From the NCBI RefSeq assembly GCF_040905785.1, contig NZ_JBBDQW010000038.1, forward strand, positions 1 through 64,000: a DNA stretch of 64,000 nt. Direction: 5' to 3'. This stretch comes from Tistlia sp040905785 (GTDB taxonomy: Bacteria; Pseudomonadota; Alphaproteobacteria; Kiloniellales; DSM-21159). The notes below the pieces were generated by a model. That model worked only from the letters and a program-made list of their open reading frames with translations. It searched no databases and was not told the origin of the DNA. Of the stretch, positions 17,025-25,421 are shown one piece after another. The first letter of the stretch is position 1; every line of letters starts with the position of its first letter. The translations under genes and the position numbers were made by a program.

Positions 17025-17759
17025 ATGGCACTGCTCGACAAGCACCACAAGATCGAGAAGAACGTCAGCCTGATGCTGGTGCTGACCCTGATCACCGTCG
17101 CCATCGGCGGCTTGGTCGAGATCGTTCCGCTGTTCACCATCGAAACCACGATCGAGCGGGTCAAGGGCGTGCGGCCCTACAGCCCGCTCGAGCTGAGCGG
17201 GCGAAACATCTACATCCGCGAGGGCTGCTACCTCTGCCACTCGCAGCAGATCCGGCCGTTCCGCGACGAGGCCGAGCGCTACGGCCACTACTCCCTGGCC
17301 GCGGAATCGATGTACGACCACCCCTTCCAGTGGGGCTCCAAGCGGACCGGGCCGGACCTTGCCCGGGTCGGCGGCAAGTACTCAAACGACTGGCACGCCG
17401 CGCACCTGGCCGACCCACGCTCGGTGGTCCCGGAGTCGATCATGCCCCCCTACGCCTTCCTCTACGAGCGGCCGGTTTCCGACTCGGACATCGCCGACCA
17501 CCTGCTGGCCAACCGCGCCGTCGGCGTGCCCTACGACGAGACGGCGATCGAGAACGCAGCGGCCGACCTCAGGGATCAGGCCGACCCGGCCGCCGACCAC
17601 GAGGGCCTGCTCGCGCGCTACCCCAAGGCCGCGGTCGGCGACTTCGACGGCCGGCCGGGCCCGCCGAGCGAGATGGACGCGCTGATCGCCTACCTGCAGA
17701 TCCTCGGGCGGATGGTCGACTTCACCGACGTCCGCCCCGACGACCTGCGCCAGCAGTAG
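17025..17759 (+). CDS. ccoO: cbb3 oxidase subunit II, mono-haem cytochrome c
   Basis: This is a 244-aa membrane-anchored cytochrome c. One N-terminal helix (about residues 15-38) is followed by a periplasmic domain with a single haem c site, CYLCH at residues 68-72, preceded by IREG, as in all CcoO. The axial methionine is in the ESIMPPYAFL region. It passes electrons from CcoP to CcoN. ATG at 17025 follows an AAGGGGG ribosome-binding site at the end of ccoN. Length is normal. Confidence 0.96.
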   Translation: MALLDKHHKIEKNVSLMLVLTLITVAIGGLVEIVPLFTIETTIERVKGVRPYSPLELSGRNIYIREGCYLCHSQQIRPFRDEAERYGHYSLAAESMYDHPFQWGSKRTGPDLARVGGKYSNDWHAAHLADPRSVVPESIMPPYAFLYERPVSDSDIADHLLANRAVGVPYDETAIENAAADLRDQADPAADHEGLLARYPKAAVGDFDGRPGPPSEMDALIAYLQILGRMVDFTDVRPDDLRQQ

Positions 17760-17767
17760 GCCCGACC

Positions 17768-17974
17768 ATGGAAGAGCTGGGATCCTTCCTGCGCAGCTTC
17801 TGGGTCGTCTGGCTGATGGCGATCTTCGTGGGCATCGTCCTGTGGGTCTACTGGCCGAGCCGCAGGCGCAAGCGGCGCATGCAGGACCACGCCCACATTC
17901 CCTTGCGCGACGAGCTCCCGCCGTCCGGGCCGCAGGCCCCGGACGAAACCCGGGACGACCGGAGGCCCGAGTAA
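17768..17974 (+). CDS. ccoQ: cbb3 oxidase subunit CcoQ
   Basis: This small 68-aa protein has one membrane helix (about residues 12-31, ending in VYWPSRRRKRRM) and a charged cytoplasmic tail, as expected for CcoQ/FixQ, which stabilises the cbb3 complex. It starts 8 bp after ccoO and ends one base before ccoP. Sequence conservation in this family is low, and the call rests on size, topology and position. Confidence 0.9.
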   Translation: MEELGSFLRSFWVVWLMAIFVGIVLWVYWPSRRRKRRMQDHAHIPLRDELPPSGPQAPDETRDDRRPE

Positions 17975-17975
17975 G

Positions 17976-18848
17976 ATGCCGACGAAGATCGAGAAGGACG
18001 CCGTCACCGGCACCGAGACGACGGGCCACGAGTGGGACGGCATCAAGGAGCTCAACACGCCGCTGCCGAAGTGGTGGCTCTGGGTGCTTTACGCGACGAT
18101 CGCCTGGTCGCTGGTCTACTACGTGTTCTACCCGGCGATCCCCTACGTCACGGGTGCGACCAACGGCCTTCTGGGATGGTCGAGCCGCGAGCAGATCCGC
18201 GAGCAGCTGGCCGAGGCGGAGGCCGCCCGGGCGGACTACCTCGACGGCCTGCGCGAGGTCGAGCTGGCGGCGATCCCGGACGACGCCCGGCTGTTCGAGT
18301 TCGCGCGACGTGGCGGCCAGGCCGTCTTCAACGAGAACTGCGCCCAGTGCCACGGCGTCGGCGGCGCCGGCAATCCCGGCGGCTTCCCGGTGCTGGCCGA
18401 CGACGTCTGGCTGTGGGGCGGCACGCTGGACGCGATCTCCACGACGGTGCAGCACGGCATCCGCTGGAACGACGACCCGGACACCCGGATCTCCGAGATG
18501 CCGGCCTTCGGCGAGATGCTGGCGCGCGAGGAGGTCGGCCAGGTCGCGGACTACGTGCTCTCGCTGTCGGGAGGCGGCGAAGGCACCGAGGCCGATCTCG
18601 AGGCCGGAGCGAGCCTGTTCCTCGACAACTGCGCCGCCTGCCACGGCGAGCAGGGCGAGGGTGTCCAGGACCTGGGTGCGCCGCGGCTGAACGACGCCGT
18701 CTGGCTCTACGGCGGCACGCGCGCCGAGGTGATCGACCAGGTGGCCCGGCCGAAGCACGGCGTCATGCCGGCCTGGTCCGGCCGCCTGGACGAGAACACC
18801 ATCAAGATGCTCAGCATCTACGTCCATTCGCTGGGCGGCGGCGAGTAG
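17976..18848 (+). CDS. ccoP: cbb3 oxidase subunit III, di-haem cytochrome c
   Basis: This 290-aa protein has an N-terminal membrane helix (about residues 35-56, after the conserved HEWDGIKELNTPLPKWW) and two cytochrome c domains with CAQCH at 122-126 and CAACH at 219-223. It is the entry point for electrons from soluble cytochrome c. GGAGG at 17961-17965 precedes the ATG. It closes the structural part of the operon; ccoG follows after 131 bp. Confidence 0.96.
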   Translation: MPTKIEKDAVTGTETTGHEWDGIKELNTPLPKWWLWVLYATIAWSLVYYVFYPAIPYVTGATNGLLGWSSREQIREQLAEAEAARADYLDGLREVELAAIPDDARLFEFARRGGQAVFNENCAQCHGVGGAGNPGGFPVLADDVWLWGGTLDAISTTVQHGIRWNDDPDTRISEMPAFGEMLAREEVGQVADYVLSLSGGGEGTEADLEAGASLFLDNCAACHGEQGEGVQDLGAPRLNDAVWLYGGTRAEVIDQVARPKHGVMPAWSGRLDENTIKMLSIYVHSLGGGE

Positions 18849-18874
18849 CCCCCTTCCCACCATCGCCGGCCGAT

Positions 18875-18888
18875 TTGATCCACCGCAA
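18875..18888 (+). promoter_or_regulatory. Possible degenerate FNR-type box before ccoG
   Basis: TTGAT-CCAC-CGCAA has a perfect left half and a three-of-five right half compared with TTGAT-N4-ATCAA. It lies in the 131-bp gap between ccoP and ccoG, 91 bp before the ccoG start, where a second promoter for the assembly genes would be expected. Confidence 0.4.
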
Positions 18889-18979
18889 TGCAGCAGGCGG
18901 CCGGGCGGCGCATCTCTGGCATCGCGCTGCCGCCCCTCCGGGCGGCGGCCGAATCGCTGACGGCGAGGGCCCGCAGAGC

Positions 18980-20512
18980 ATGGCCGAACAGGTGGCCGAC
19001 GACATCACAGCCGACGAGGTGGCCTCGGTCCGCGAGCAGAAGGCCACGCTGAAGCGCCAGGAGGCCGAGCAGGCGCCGGCCGGCGTCGACGCCCCGCGGC
19101 AGTCGCTCTACGCCGACCGCGTGAAGGTCTACCCGCGCCAGGTCCGAGGCACCTTCCGGCGCCTGAAGTGGGCGGCGCTCGGCATCCTGCTGGCGATCTA
19201 CTACCTGGTACCCTGGATCCGCTGGGACCGCGGGCCCGGGGCGCCCGACCAAGCCGTACTGATCGACATGCCGGCGCGGCGCGCCTACTTCTTCTTCATC
19301 GAGATCTGGCCGCAGGAGGTCTACTACCTGACCGGTCTGCTGATCCTGGCGTCGATCGGCCTGTTCTTCGTGACCTCCCTCGCCGGCCGCGTCTGGTGCG
19401 GCTACGCCTGCCCCCAGACCGTCTGGACCGACCTCTTCATGTGGGTCGAGCGCCTGATCGAGGGCGACCGCAACGCCCGCATGCGCCTCGACCGCCAGCC
19501 GCTCTCGGCCGGCAAGGTCGCCCGCAAGGCAGCCAAGCACGGCGTCTGGCTGCTGATCGCGCTGGTCACCGGCGGCGCCTGGATCATGTATTTCAAGGAC
19601 GCCCCCACCCTGGTCCGCGAGCTCGCCACCCTGGAGGCCAGCCAGACCGTCTGGCTGTTCATCGGGCTGTTCACGGCGACGACCTACCTGCTGGCCGGCT
19701 GGGCGCGCGAGCAGGTCTGCACCTACATGTGCCCCTGGCCGCGCTTCCAGGCCGCGATGTTCGACGAGGACACCCTGATCGTCACCTACCAGCGCTGGCG
19801 CGGCGAGCCGCGCGGCAAGCTGAAGAAGGGCGAGAACGACGACTGGTCCCAACGCGGCGACTGCATCGACTGCAAGGCCTGCGTCGCGGTCTGCCCGACC
19901 GGCATCGACATCCGCGACGGCCAGCAGCTCGAATGCATCAACTGCGCCCTGTGCATCGACGCCTGCAACGACGTCATGGCGCGCATCGGCCGGCCGCCGA
20001 ACCTGATCGCCTACGACACCGAGGCGAACCAGATCGCCGCCGAGCAGGGCAAGCCGAAGCCGCGCTACAAGCTGCTGCGCGTCCGCACGCTGTTCTACGC
20101 CCTGCTGCTGGTGGGCGTGTCGGCGATCATGCTGGGCCAGCTGCTGTTCCGCGACACCCTCGACATCAACGTTCTGCACGAGCGCAACCCGCTGTTCGTG
20201 ACCCTGTCGAACGGCGACATCCGCAACGGCTACACGGTCAAGCTCCTGAACAAGACGCGCGAGCCGCGCGCCTTCGTGCTGACCTTCGAGGGCATCCCCG
20301 GCGCCACCATGGAGGTGCTCGGCCAGCAGGCCGGCGGCCAGCGGGTGCCGCTGGTCGCCGAGCCTGACTCCGTCGCCACCTACGACATCCAGGTGCGCGC
20401 GCCGCGCAGCGAGGTGACCGAACCGAGCCGGCCGGTCACCTTCACCTTGACCGACCCGAGCCGCGGCGAGACGGTGGTCTACGACAGCGTCTTCAGGGGA
20501 CCCGAGCGATGA
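18980..20512 (+). CDS. ccoG: Cytochrome oxidase assembly iron-sulfur protein CcoG
   Basis: This 510-aa polyferredoxin-like membrane protein is needed for cbb3 assembly; family work links it to copper reduction. It has several membrane helices, cysteine pairs at the membrane surface (CGYACP from 140, CTYMCP from 247), and a double 4Fe-4S ferredoxin domain with Cys295, 298, 301, 305 and Cys319, 322, 325, 329. The C-terminal part (about 390-510) is an immunoglobulin-like periplasmic domain. The ATG at 18980 was chosen from a longer open frame because residues before it are ccoP shadow. It overlaps ccoH by four bases. Confidence 0.95.
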   Translation: MAEQVADDITADEVASVREQKATLKRQEAEQAPAGVDAPRQSLYADRVKVYPRQVRGTFRRLKWAALGILLAIYYLVPWIRWDRGPGAPDQAVLIDMPARRAYFFFIEIWPQEVYYLTGLLILASIGLFFVTSLAGRVWCGYACPQTVWTDLFMWVERLIEGDRNARMRLDRQPLSAGKVARKAAKHGVWLLIALVTGGAWIMYFKDAPTLVRELATLEASQTVWLFIGLFTATTYLLAGWAREQVCTYMCPWPRFQAAMFDEDTLIVTYQRWRGEPRGKLKKGENDDWSQRGDCIDCKACVAVCPTGIDIRDGQQLECINCALCIDACNDVMARIGRPPNLIAYDTEANQIAAEQGKPKPRYKLLRVRTLFYALLLVGVSAIMLGQLLFRDTLDINVLHERNPLFVTLSNGDIRNGYTVKLLNKTREPRAFVLTFEGIPGATMEVLGQQAGGQRVPLVAEPDSVATYDIQVRAPRSEVTEPSRPVTFTLTDPSRGETVVYDSVFRGPER

Positions 20513-21024
20513 GCCCGACCGAGACTTCCCTGCCCTCCCTGCGCCGGCGCCTGTTCGACAACGGGCGCTGGATTCCCTGGACCTTCGTCGGGATGTTCGG
20601 GGTCGTGCTGCTGGTCAACGGCATCATGGTGGCCGTCGCCCTCGACAGCTGGACCGGGCTGGTCGAGCACAACTACTTCCGGCGCGGCATGGAATACAAC
20701 AAGGCCCTGGCCGCCGCCGAGGCGCAAGAGCAGCTCGGCTGGCAGGTCGAGGTCGCCGGCGCGAGCGAGCGACCCGGCGCGCTGGACCTGCGGCTCGCGG
20801 TCGCCGACCGCGAGGGCCGGGCCTTCGCCGCCGACCGCGTCGTGGCGACGCTGGAGCGGCCGACCCTCGCCGCGCTCGACCGCGAGGTCGCCTTCGAGGC
20901 CGTGCAGCGGGGCCGCTACGCCGCGACCCTGGAGACCCTGCCGCCCGGGCCCTGGGACCTGCGCCTGGTCGTGCACCGGGGGCCGGACAGCCACGAGTCC
21001 GTCCAGCGCCTGGTCGTGAAGTGA
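20509..21024 (+). CDS. ccoH: FixH/CcoH family assembly protein
   Basis: This 171-aa protein has one N-terminal membrane helix (about residues 23-46) and a periplasmic domain containing the conserved GLVEHNYFRRGMEYN segment, as in FixH/CcoH proteins that join the cbb3 complex during assembly. The ATGA overlap with ccoG indicates coupling. ccoI starts 4 bp after its stop. Confidence 0.9.
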   Translation: MSPTETSLPSLRRRLFDNGRWIPWTFVGMFGVVLLVNGIMVAVALDSWTGLVEHNYFRRGMEYNKALAAAEAQEQLGWQVEVAGASERPGALDLRLAVADREGRAFAADRVVATLERPTLAALDREVAFEAVQRGRYAATLETLPPGPWDLRLVVHRGPDSHESVQRLVVK

Positions 21025-21028
21025 CGCC

Positions 21029-23317
21029 ATGAGCCTGACCGAGACGGGGCCAGCCACCCCGATCGCCCGCCCCGCCGCCCCGCCGTCGGCACGGCCGACG
21101 CCGGCGGCCGAGGCGCCCGGCATCGACGCCGCGGCCTACGTGCAGCTCGCCGAGGACGGCGCCTGGCGCCTGCACCTCCTGGTCGAGGGCATCCACTGCG
21201 GCGGCTGCGTGCGCCGGGTCGAGCGCGCGCTCGACGCCCTGCCCGGCGTCGAGCAGGCGCGGCTCAACTTGACGAGCCGCCGCCTGAGCGTCGCCTGGCG
21301 TGGCGAGCGCCATTTCGCCGCGGAGATCGCGCGCGCCGTCGAGGCGCTCGGCTACAAGGTCGTGCCCTACGAGCCCTCGCGGCTGACCGCCGAGGAGGCG
21401 CGCAGCGAGACCGAGCTGCTGCGCTGCCTGTCGGTCGCCGGCTTCGCCGCGGCCAACGTCATGCTACTCTCGGTCTCGGTCTGGTCGGGCGCCGGCGAGG
21501 AGACCGGCTCGGCGACCCGCGACCTGCTGCACTGGTTCTCGGCGCTGATCGCGCTGCCGGCGATCGCCTATTCCGGCCGGCCCTTCTTCCGCTCGGCGCT
21601 GGCGGCGCTGAAGGCGCGCAGCACCAACATGGACGTGCCGATCTCGCTCGGCGTCCTGCTCGCCGCCGGCATGAGCCTGCACGAGACCGCGACCAGCGGC
21701 GCCCATGCCTACTTCGATTCGGCCATCACCCTGCTGTTCTTCCTGCTGGTCGGGCGCTACCTCGACCGCCGCGCGCGAGGCCGTGCCCGCTCGGCGGCCG
21801 AGCGGCTGCTCGCCCTCGGCGCCCAGGCGGTCACCCTGCTCGGCGCCGACGGCAGCCGGACCCTGGTGCCGCCCGAGCAGGTCGAGCCGGGCGCCACGGT
21901 GCTGGTCGCCGCCGGCGAGCGCATCGCCGTCGACGGCGAGGTCGCCGCCGGCAGCTCCGAGATCGACAGCCAGCTGATCACCGGCGAGACCCTGCTGCAG
22001 CCGGCCGGCCCCGGCACCCGGATCTTCGCCGGCACGATCAACGTCGGCGCGCCGCTGCGCCTGAGCGTGACGGCGACCGGCGAGCGCACCCTGCTCGCCG
22101 AGATCGTGCGCCTGATGGAGTGCGCCGAGCAGCGCAAGGCGCGCTACGTCGGTCTCGCCGACCGGCTGTCGCGGATCTACGCGCCGGTGGTCCACCTGGC
22201 GGCGCTGGCCGCCTTCCTCGGCTGGACGCTGCTCGGCGGCCTCGCCTGGCAGCCGGCGCTGCTGATCGCCGTCGCCGTGCTGATCGTGACCTGCCCCTGC
22301 GCGCTCGGCCTGGCCGTGCCGGCGGTCCAGGTCATGGCCAGCGGCCGTCTTCTGCGGCGCGGCATCCTGCTGAAGTCGGCGACCGCCCTGGAGCGCCTGG
22401 CCCGGGTCGACACGGTGGTCTTCGACAAGACCGGGACCCTGACCGAGGGGCGTCCGGAGCTGCACCGGGAGGGGCTGCCCCAGCAGGCCCTCGAGGAGGC
22501 GGCCGCCCTGGCCGCGAATTCGAAGCATCCCCTGGCCCGCGCCCTGGCGCGCGCCTGCCCCGGCGTCGCCGCCGCCGAGGGCGTGATCGAGATCCCGGGC
22601 TGCGGCCTGGAGCGCCAGGGGCCGGCCGGAATCCTCCGCCTCGGCAGCCGCCGCTGGCTCGGCTTGCCCGAGACCGCGGCGGAAGGCGTCGACAGGCTGG
22701 GACCGGAGCTCTGGCTCCAGCGGCCCGGGCGGGCGCCGGTGCGCTTCGGCTTCGAAGACCGGCTGCGCGCCGACGCCGGCGAAGTCGTGGCCGCCCTCAA
22801 GCGGCGCGGCCTCGCGGTCGAGCTGCTGTCCGGCGACCGCGCGCCGAGCGTCTCGGCCGTCGCCGGGCGGCTCGGGATCGCCGTGGCGCGGTCCGGGATG
22901 ACGCCGGCCGACAAGGTCGCCCGGCTCGAGGCTCTGGCCCGGGAGGGACGCCGGGTGCTGATGGTCGGCGACGGCCTCAACGACGCGCCGGCCCTGGCCG
23001 CCGCGAGCGTCTCGCTGTCGCCCTCGAGCGCCATCGACATCAGCCAGACCGCGGCCGACGCGGTGTTCCAGGGCGACCGCCTGGCGCCGGTGCTCGAGCT
23101 GCTCGAGGTCGGGCGCCGCTCCGAAACCCTGGTGCGCCAGAACTTCGCCCTGGCGCTGCTCTACAACCTCTTCGCCGTGCCGCTCGCGGTCGCCGGCTTC
23201 GTGACGCCGCTGATCGCCGCCGTCGCCATGTCCGCCTCCTCGCTGACCGTGATCGGCAACGCCCTGCGGCTCGGCCTGGGCCGGCGCGGCGCCGCACGCG
23301 CGGCGGCGGCGCCTTGA
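21029..23317 (+). CDS. ccoI: Copper-exporting P-type ATPase for cbb3 assembly
   Basis: This is a 762-aa P1B-type ATPase that delivers copper for the CcoN CuB centre. The N-terminal heavy-metal domain has CGGC at 57-60, the membrane metal site is CPC at 422-424, the phosphorylated Asp466 is in DKTGT, and GDGLNDAP (647-654) is the hinge motif. The gene order ccoGHIS is the standard assembly set. The first 40 residues are Ala/Pro-rich and probably disordered. Its stop overlaps the TTG start of ccoS. Confidence 0.95.
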   Translation: MSLTETGPATPIARPAAPPSARPTPAAEAPGIDAAAYVQLAEDGAWRLHLLVEGIHCGGCVRRVERALDALPGVEQARLNLTSRRLSVAWRGERHFAAEIARAVEALGYKVVPYEPSRLTAEEARSETELLRCLSVAGFAAANVMLLSVSVWSGAGEETGSATRDLLHWFSALIALPAIAYSGRPFFRSALAALKARSTNMDVPISLGVLLAAGMSLHETATSGAHAYFDSAITLLFFLLVGRYLDRRARGRARSAAERLLALGAQAVTLLGADGSRTLVPPEQVEPGATVLVAAGERIAVDGEVAAGSSEIDSQLITGETLLQPAGPGTRIFAGTINVGAPLRLSVTATGERTLLAEIVRLMECAEQRKARYVGLADRLSRIYAPVVHLAALAAFLGWTLLGGLAWQPALLIAVAVLIVTCPCALGLAVPAVQVMASGRLLRRGILLKSATALERLARVDTVVFDKTGTLTEGRPELHREGLPQQALEEAAALAANSKHPLARALARACPGVAAAEGVIEIPGCGLERQGPAGILRLGSRRWLGLPETAAEGVDRLGPELWLQRPGRAPVRFGFEDRLRADAGEVVAALKRRGLAVELLSGDRAPSVSAVAGRLGIAVARSGMTPADKVARLEALAREGRRVLMVGDGLNDAPALAAASVSLSPSSAIDISQTAADAVFQGDRLAPVLELLEVGRRSETLVRQNFALALLYNLFAVPLAVAGFVTPLIAAVAMSASSLTVIGNALRLGLGRRGAARAAAAP

Positions 23318-23502
23318 CCATCCTGCTCTACCTGATCCCGGCCGCCCTGTTCCTGGGCCTGCTCGGCCTCGCCGCCTTCCTCTGGTCGCTGAAGAGCGGC
23401 CAGTACGACGACCTGGACGGCGCCGCCGAGCGCATCCTCTACGACGAGGAGAACGAGCCCCAAGAGGCGCCACCCGAGCGGGATACCCGCCCCGGCGGCT
23501 GA
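23314..23502 (+). CDS. ccoS: cbb3 oxidase maturation protein CcoS
   Basis: This 62-aa protein has one membrane helix (about residues 3-25) followed by WSLKSGQYDDLDGAAERIL, the hallmark of CcoS, which is needed for cofactor insertion into CcoN. It starts with TTG at 23314, overlapping the ccoI stop as TTGA. The tail is acidic and proline-rich. It ends the oxidase operon. Confidence 0.92.
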   Translation: MTILLYLIPAALFLGLLGLAAFLWSLKSGQYDDLDGAAERILYDEENEPQEAPPERDTRPGG

Positions 23503-23596
23503 CCCCGGCCGACCGCCCCTGCCCCGCTCCACGCGTCGAGGTTGCCCCGGCCCTGCGCTCCGGGGTACCTAGCGTGTAGGGACCGCGGGCGAGGCG

Positions 23597-24025
23597 ATGG
23601 CTGCGTTCAGGATGACCATGGAGATCGACGGCAGGGGCATCGTCCTTGCCGTCTACAGCGGCGAGTTCACCGCCTCCGACTGGCTGCGCCAGCGCCGCGC
23701 CGTGGTCGACAGCCGATTCAGCCCGGAGGACTACGACGGCCGTCCCGTGGTCATCGACATGACCGCCTGCCAGCTGCCGCGGCGCGACTGGTCGGAGCAT
23801 TTCCAGGAGGCTTCGCGCTTCCTGAAGGGGCGGCGGCCCAAGCCGTTCCGCCTGGCCATGATCATCGGCGACGATCCCGGCGCCGAGGCTGGCCTCGCCC
23901 TCTTCGCCGAGTACCAGAAGCTGCTGCACCATCCCGACTCCGAGGTCCGCACCTTCCGCAGCGGCGAGGAAGCCTATGCCTGGGCGCTGGCGGGGCTGCA
24001 GCCGCCGGAACGCACCGAGGCGTGA
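23597..24025 (+). CDS. Unknown small protein, paralogue A (STAS-like pattern)
   Basis: This 142-aa protein of unknown function is clearly paralogous to the next gene (shared MTMEIDGRGIV-type start, DYDGRPVV, LFAEYQ and AYAWA segments). The alternation of short strands and helices (strand at 4-20, helix 25-37, strand 48-56, helix 62-75, strand 83-90, helix 95-110) is similar to STAS or SpoIIAA-like folds, but no phosphorylatable serine motif is evident. It stands 94 bp after ccoS and may be a separate unit. Confidence 0.65.
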   Translation: MAAFRMTMEIDGRGIVLAVYSGEFTASDWLRQRRAVVDSRFSPEDYDGRPVVIDMTACQLPRRDWSEHFQEASRFLKGRRPKPFRLAMIIGDDPGAEAGLALFAEYQKLLHHPDSEVRTFRSGEEAYAWALAGLQPPERTEA

Positions 24026-24151
24026 CCGCGGCGGCTCCAGCCGGGTGCCTAAACCCGGAATAGACGGGGCCGACAGCGGTGCCGACGCCGGAGCCGACCG
24101 GGGGCCGGCGTGGGTGCGCCGGCCGCGAAAAAAAGAGGTGGAATCGGCCGA

Positions 24152-24646
24152 ATGGCGAGCTTCAGCATGACCATGGAGGTCGACGCCCAGGGCGTCGTCG
24201 TCGCCTCCTGCGAGGGCGTGTTCGACGCGGCGCAGTGGGTGCGCCAGCGCCGCGAGGGCTTCGAGAGCCGCTACCCGCTTGAGGCCTACGACGGGCGGCC
24301 GGTGGTCACCGACCTGCGCCACTGCCGCCTGCCGGCGGGCGACTGGGCCCAGCAGTTCAAGGCGGTCGCCGACGACATGAAGCACCGGCGCCGCAAGCCC
24401 TTCCGGCGCGCCCTGATCGTCGGCGGCGAGCTGGGAATCGAGCTCGCGGTCGCGCTCTTCGCCGAGTACCAGATGATCTTCCATCACCCCGAGGTCGAGA
24501 CCCGGGCCTTCCGCGACTACGACCAGGGCTACGCCTGGGCCCACGCCGTCCTGGCGGACGAGACGGCGCCCGCCGAAACAACCAAGGCCGAAACGACGAA
24601 GGCCCCGGAACCCCGGGGCCTTCGCTCGGATCCGCCGTCGCGCTGA
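24152..24646 (+). CDS. Unknown small protein, paralogue B
   Basis: This 164-aa paralogue of the preceding protein aligns over the first 135 residues, so the pair arose by tandem duplication. ATG at 24152 has AGAGGTGG upstream. The C-terminal 25 residues (a TTKAETTKAPEP-like tail) have no match in paralogue A and are encoded by DNA that includes the rpsD-side terminator hairpin at 24597-24624, so the tail is probably a by-product of running into that hairpin. Convergent with rpsD, 4 bp apart. Confidence 0.6.
   Translation: MASFSMTMEVDAQGVVVASCEGVFDAAQWVRQRREGFESRYPLEAYDGRPVVTDLRHCRLPAGDWAQQFKAVADDMKHRRRKPFRRALIVGGELGIELAVALFAEYQMIFHHPEVETRAFRDYDQGYAWAHAVLADETAPAETTKAETTKAPEPRGLRSDPPSR
24597..24624 (-). 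terminator. Terminator hairpin downstream of rpsD
   Basis: CGAAGGCCCCGG (24597-24608) and CCGGGGCCTTCG (24613-24624) form a perfect 12-bp stem with an AACC loop. It is 27 bp beyond the rpsD stop codon and is followed on the minus strand by TCGTTTC. It lies inside the last codons of the convergent plus-strand gene. Confidence 0.7.
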
Positions 24647-24650
24647 GAGG

Positions 24651-25265
24651 TCAGCGCGAGTAGTACTCGATGACCAGGTTCGGCTCCATCTGCACGGCGA
24701 AGGGCACGTCGGCCAGCTTCGGGCCGCGCAGGAAGGTCGTCTTGACCTCGCGGTCGTCGACCTCGATGTAGTCGGGCAGGTCGCGCTCCGAGGAGCTCAT
24801 GGCCTCGAGCACGATGGCCAGCTCGCGGCTCTTCTGCTTGACCTGGATGACGTCGCCGTCCTTGACCCGGTAGGAGGGAATGGTGACGCGCTGGCCGTTG
24901 ACCAGGACGTGGCCGTGGTTGACGAACTGGCGCGCGGCGAAGACAGTCGGCACGAACTTCGAGCGGTAGACGACGGCGTCGAGGCGCCGCTCCAGCAGCT
25001 CGATCAGGTTCTCGCCGGTGTCGCCGCGGCGGCGCGTCGCCTCTTCGTAGTAGCGGCGGAACTGCTTCTCGCCGACGTCGCCGTAGTGCTGCTTCAGCTT
25101 CTGCTTGGCGCGCAGCTGGGTGCCGAAGTCCGACGGCTTGCGGCGGCGCTGGCCGTGCTGGCCCGGGCCGTACTCGCGCTTGTTGACCGGGCTCTTCGGG
25201 CGGCCCCAGAGGTTCTCGCCGAGGCGGCGGTCGATCTTGTACTTGGAATTCTGACGCTTGGGCAA
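24651..25265 (-). CDS. rpsD: Small ribosomal subunit protein S4
   Basis: This 204-aa protein, normal for S4, binds 16S rRNA early in 30S assembly. The Cys-free N-terminal domain (KYKIDRRLGENLWGRPKSP, then REYGPGQHGQRRRK) is followed by the S4 RNA-binding domain at about 95-155 (RLDAVVYRSKFVPTVFAARQFVNHGHVLVNG). No in-frame ATG exists at the right place. The start is TTG at 25265, with AAGGAG seven bases upstream, an unusual choice for a ribosomal protein. It stands alone rather than in the alpha operon, as is common in this class. Confidence 0.95.
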   Translation of the reverse strand: MPKRQNSKYKIDRRLGENLWGRPKSPVNKREYGPGQHGQRRRKPSDFGTQLRAKQKLKQHYGDVGEKQFRRYYEEATRRRGDTGENLIELLERRLDAVVYRSKFVPTVFAARQFVNHGHVLVNGQRVTIPSYRVKDGDVIQVKQKSRELAIVLEAMSSSERDLPDYIEVDDREVKTTFLRGPKLADVPFAVQMEPNLVIEYYSR

Positions 25266-25421
25266 AGCCCCACTCCTTCGTTTTGCAGAGTCTTGTCCCG
25301 GTAGTCCGCCGGCTCGCGTCGACGGCGGGGCCGGGGCATGCCGAGAGGCGCCCAGACCCGCTTTCCCGGGAAGGAAGGCCGGGACTATACGCAGGGCGCC
25401 CGGGATGTCAAACCTAAGCGC

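Noticed and set aside
21464..24544. A 1026-codon minus-strand open frame opposite ccoI, ccoS and the paralogues
   Set aside because: It is a composition artefact: low-complexity Gly/Arg/Gln/Asp/Val sequence, antisense to well-supported genes. The same applies to the long plus-strand frames at 5874-7421, 26475-28760, 31241-33487, 35372-38020 and 42460-44931.
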